Origin: Burkholderia cepacia
GTDB taxonomy: Bacteria; Pseudomonadota; Gammaproteobacteria; Burkholderiales; Burkholderiaceae
Direction of reading: 5' to 3'
DNA length: 64,000 bases
Assembly: GCF_001039005.1 (NCBI RefSeq)
Contig: NZ_LDWR01000041.1
Coordinates: 62,001-126,000 of the forward strand
In this document: piece after piece, positions 63,852 to 64,000 of the stretch
Layout: each line of letters begins with the position of its first letter
Position numbering within the stretch: the first letter of the stretch is position 1
Translations under genes and position numbers: made by a program
The notes under the pieces: generated by a model
Told to the model about the DNA's origin: nothing
The model's input: only the letters and a program-made list of their open reading frames with translations
Database searches by the model: none

Positions 63852-64000
63852 ATGCAAACCGTCGCGGTACTGGACTTCGAAACAACCGGGCTTTCGCCGA
63901 ATCTGGGCGACCGTGCTACCGAAATCGCCGTCATCCTTCTACGCGACGGCCAGGTCGTCGACCGTTTCCAGAGTCTGATGAACGCAGGCAGACGCATCCC
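63852..64000 (+). CDS. DNA polymerase III epsilon-like 3'-5' exonuclease (N-terminal fragment)
   Basis: The first 49 residues of a DnaQ-like DEDD exonuclease are visible; the rest lies beyond the window. The ExoI motif is present as [18 protein letters not shown], with the catalytic Asp and Glu, followed by [20 protein letters not shown]. It could be a stand-alone exonuclease or the N-terminal part of a larger protein such as a UvrC-like fusion. Confidence 0.85.
   Translation, partial: MQTVAVLDFETTGLSPNLGDRATEIAVILLRDGQVVDRFQSLMNAGRRI

Overview
The window is a dense, GC-rich stretch of core chromosome from a Burkholderia-type betaproteobacterium, most likely a Burkholderia cepacia complex member (chromosome 1). 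This is judged from the gene order tig-clpP-clpX, ompR-envZ / ahpC-ahpD / ispF-ispD / mfd-argE, from the porin family and from strong third-position GC bias. It holds about 65 protein genes and one tRNA gene. I saw no insertion sequence, prophage, integrase or CRISPR array. The first gene (clpX) and the last (a DnaQ-like exonuclease) run off the window.

Layout. 1-3 kb: protein quality control (clpX, clpP, tig, all minus). 3.4-7.5 kb: glycerate kinase with a MarR regulator, then a PanE-type reductase and a LuxR-type regulator. 7.8-11.2 kb: a porin / MFS transporter / histone-deacetylase-like amidohydrolase operon. 11.3-16.5 kb: small membrane and periplasmic proteins, tRNA-Leu(UAG), a squalene/phytoene-synthase-like protein with altered Asp motifs, and an exported DUF1501/DUF1800 pair. 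16.7-20.2 kb: the OmpR/EnvZ two-component system and the AhpC/AhpD peroxide defence genes. 20.3-28.2 kb: ispF-ispD facing the mfd repair helicase, argE, a threonine/serine dehydratase and a DUF3574 lipoprotein. 28.3-33.8 kb: a class A penicillin-binding protein facing a PspA / TPR-membrane protein / MscL envelope-stress group.

34-51 kb is dominated by purine catabolism. It encodes 8-oxoguanine deaminase with a LysR regulator, UraH and the membrane cytochrome-c urate hydroxylase PuuD. It also has the overlapping minus-strand group puuE-uraD / alc-allA, then a hydantoin/allantoin racemase, an NCS1 transporter and a GntR regulator. Together these take urate through 5-hydroxyisourate, OHCU, allantoin, allantoate and ureidoglycolate to glyoxylate plus urea. 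Glyoxylate could be returned to central metabolism through tartronate-semialdehyde-reductase-like enzymes (two paralogues in the window) and glycerate kinase. ACT-domain, aminotransferase IV, RidA and LysR genes sit among them.

51-64 kb: LD-carboxypeptidase, tRNA adenosine deaminase TadA with DUF1992, and an MFS transporter facing a GntR/UTRA regulator. That regulator is translationally coupled to an AprA/fumarate-reductase-like flavoprotein, followed by a two-cluster ferredoxin, a HEAT-repeat protein and a DUF971 protein. This is the least understood module here and the best candidate for an undescribed redox system. The window ends with a hydroxyisobutyrate-dehydrogenase-type enzyme, a Nudix hydrolase, a GNAT acetyltransferase, TetR facing a DJ-1/PfpI protein, a 2H phosphoesterase and the partial exonuclease. 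Several inverted repeats next to regulator genes look like operators and are listed separately. All functions are read from the sequence and family knowledge; no database search was run.
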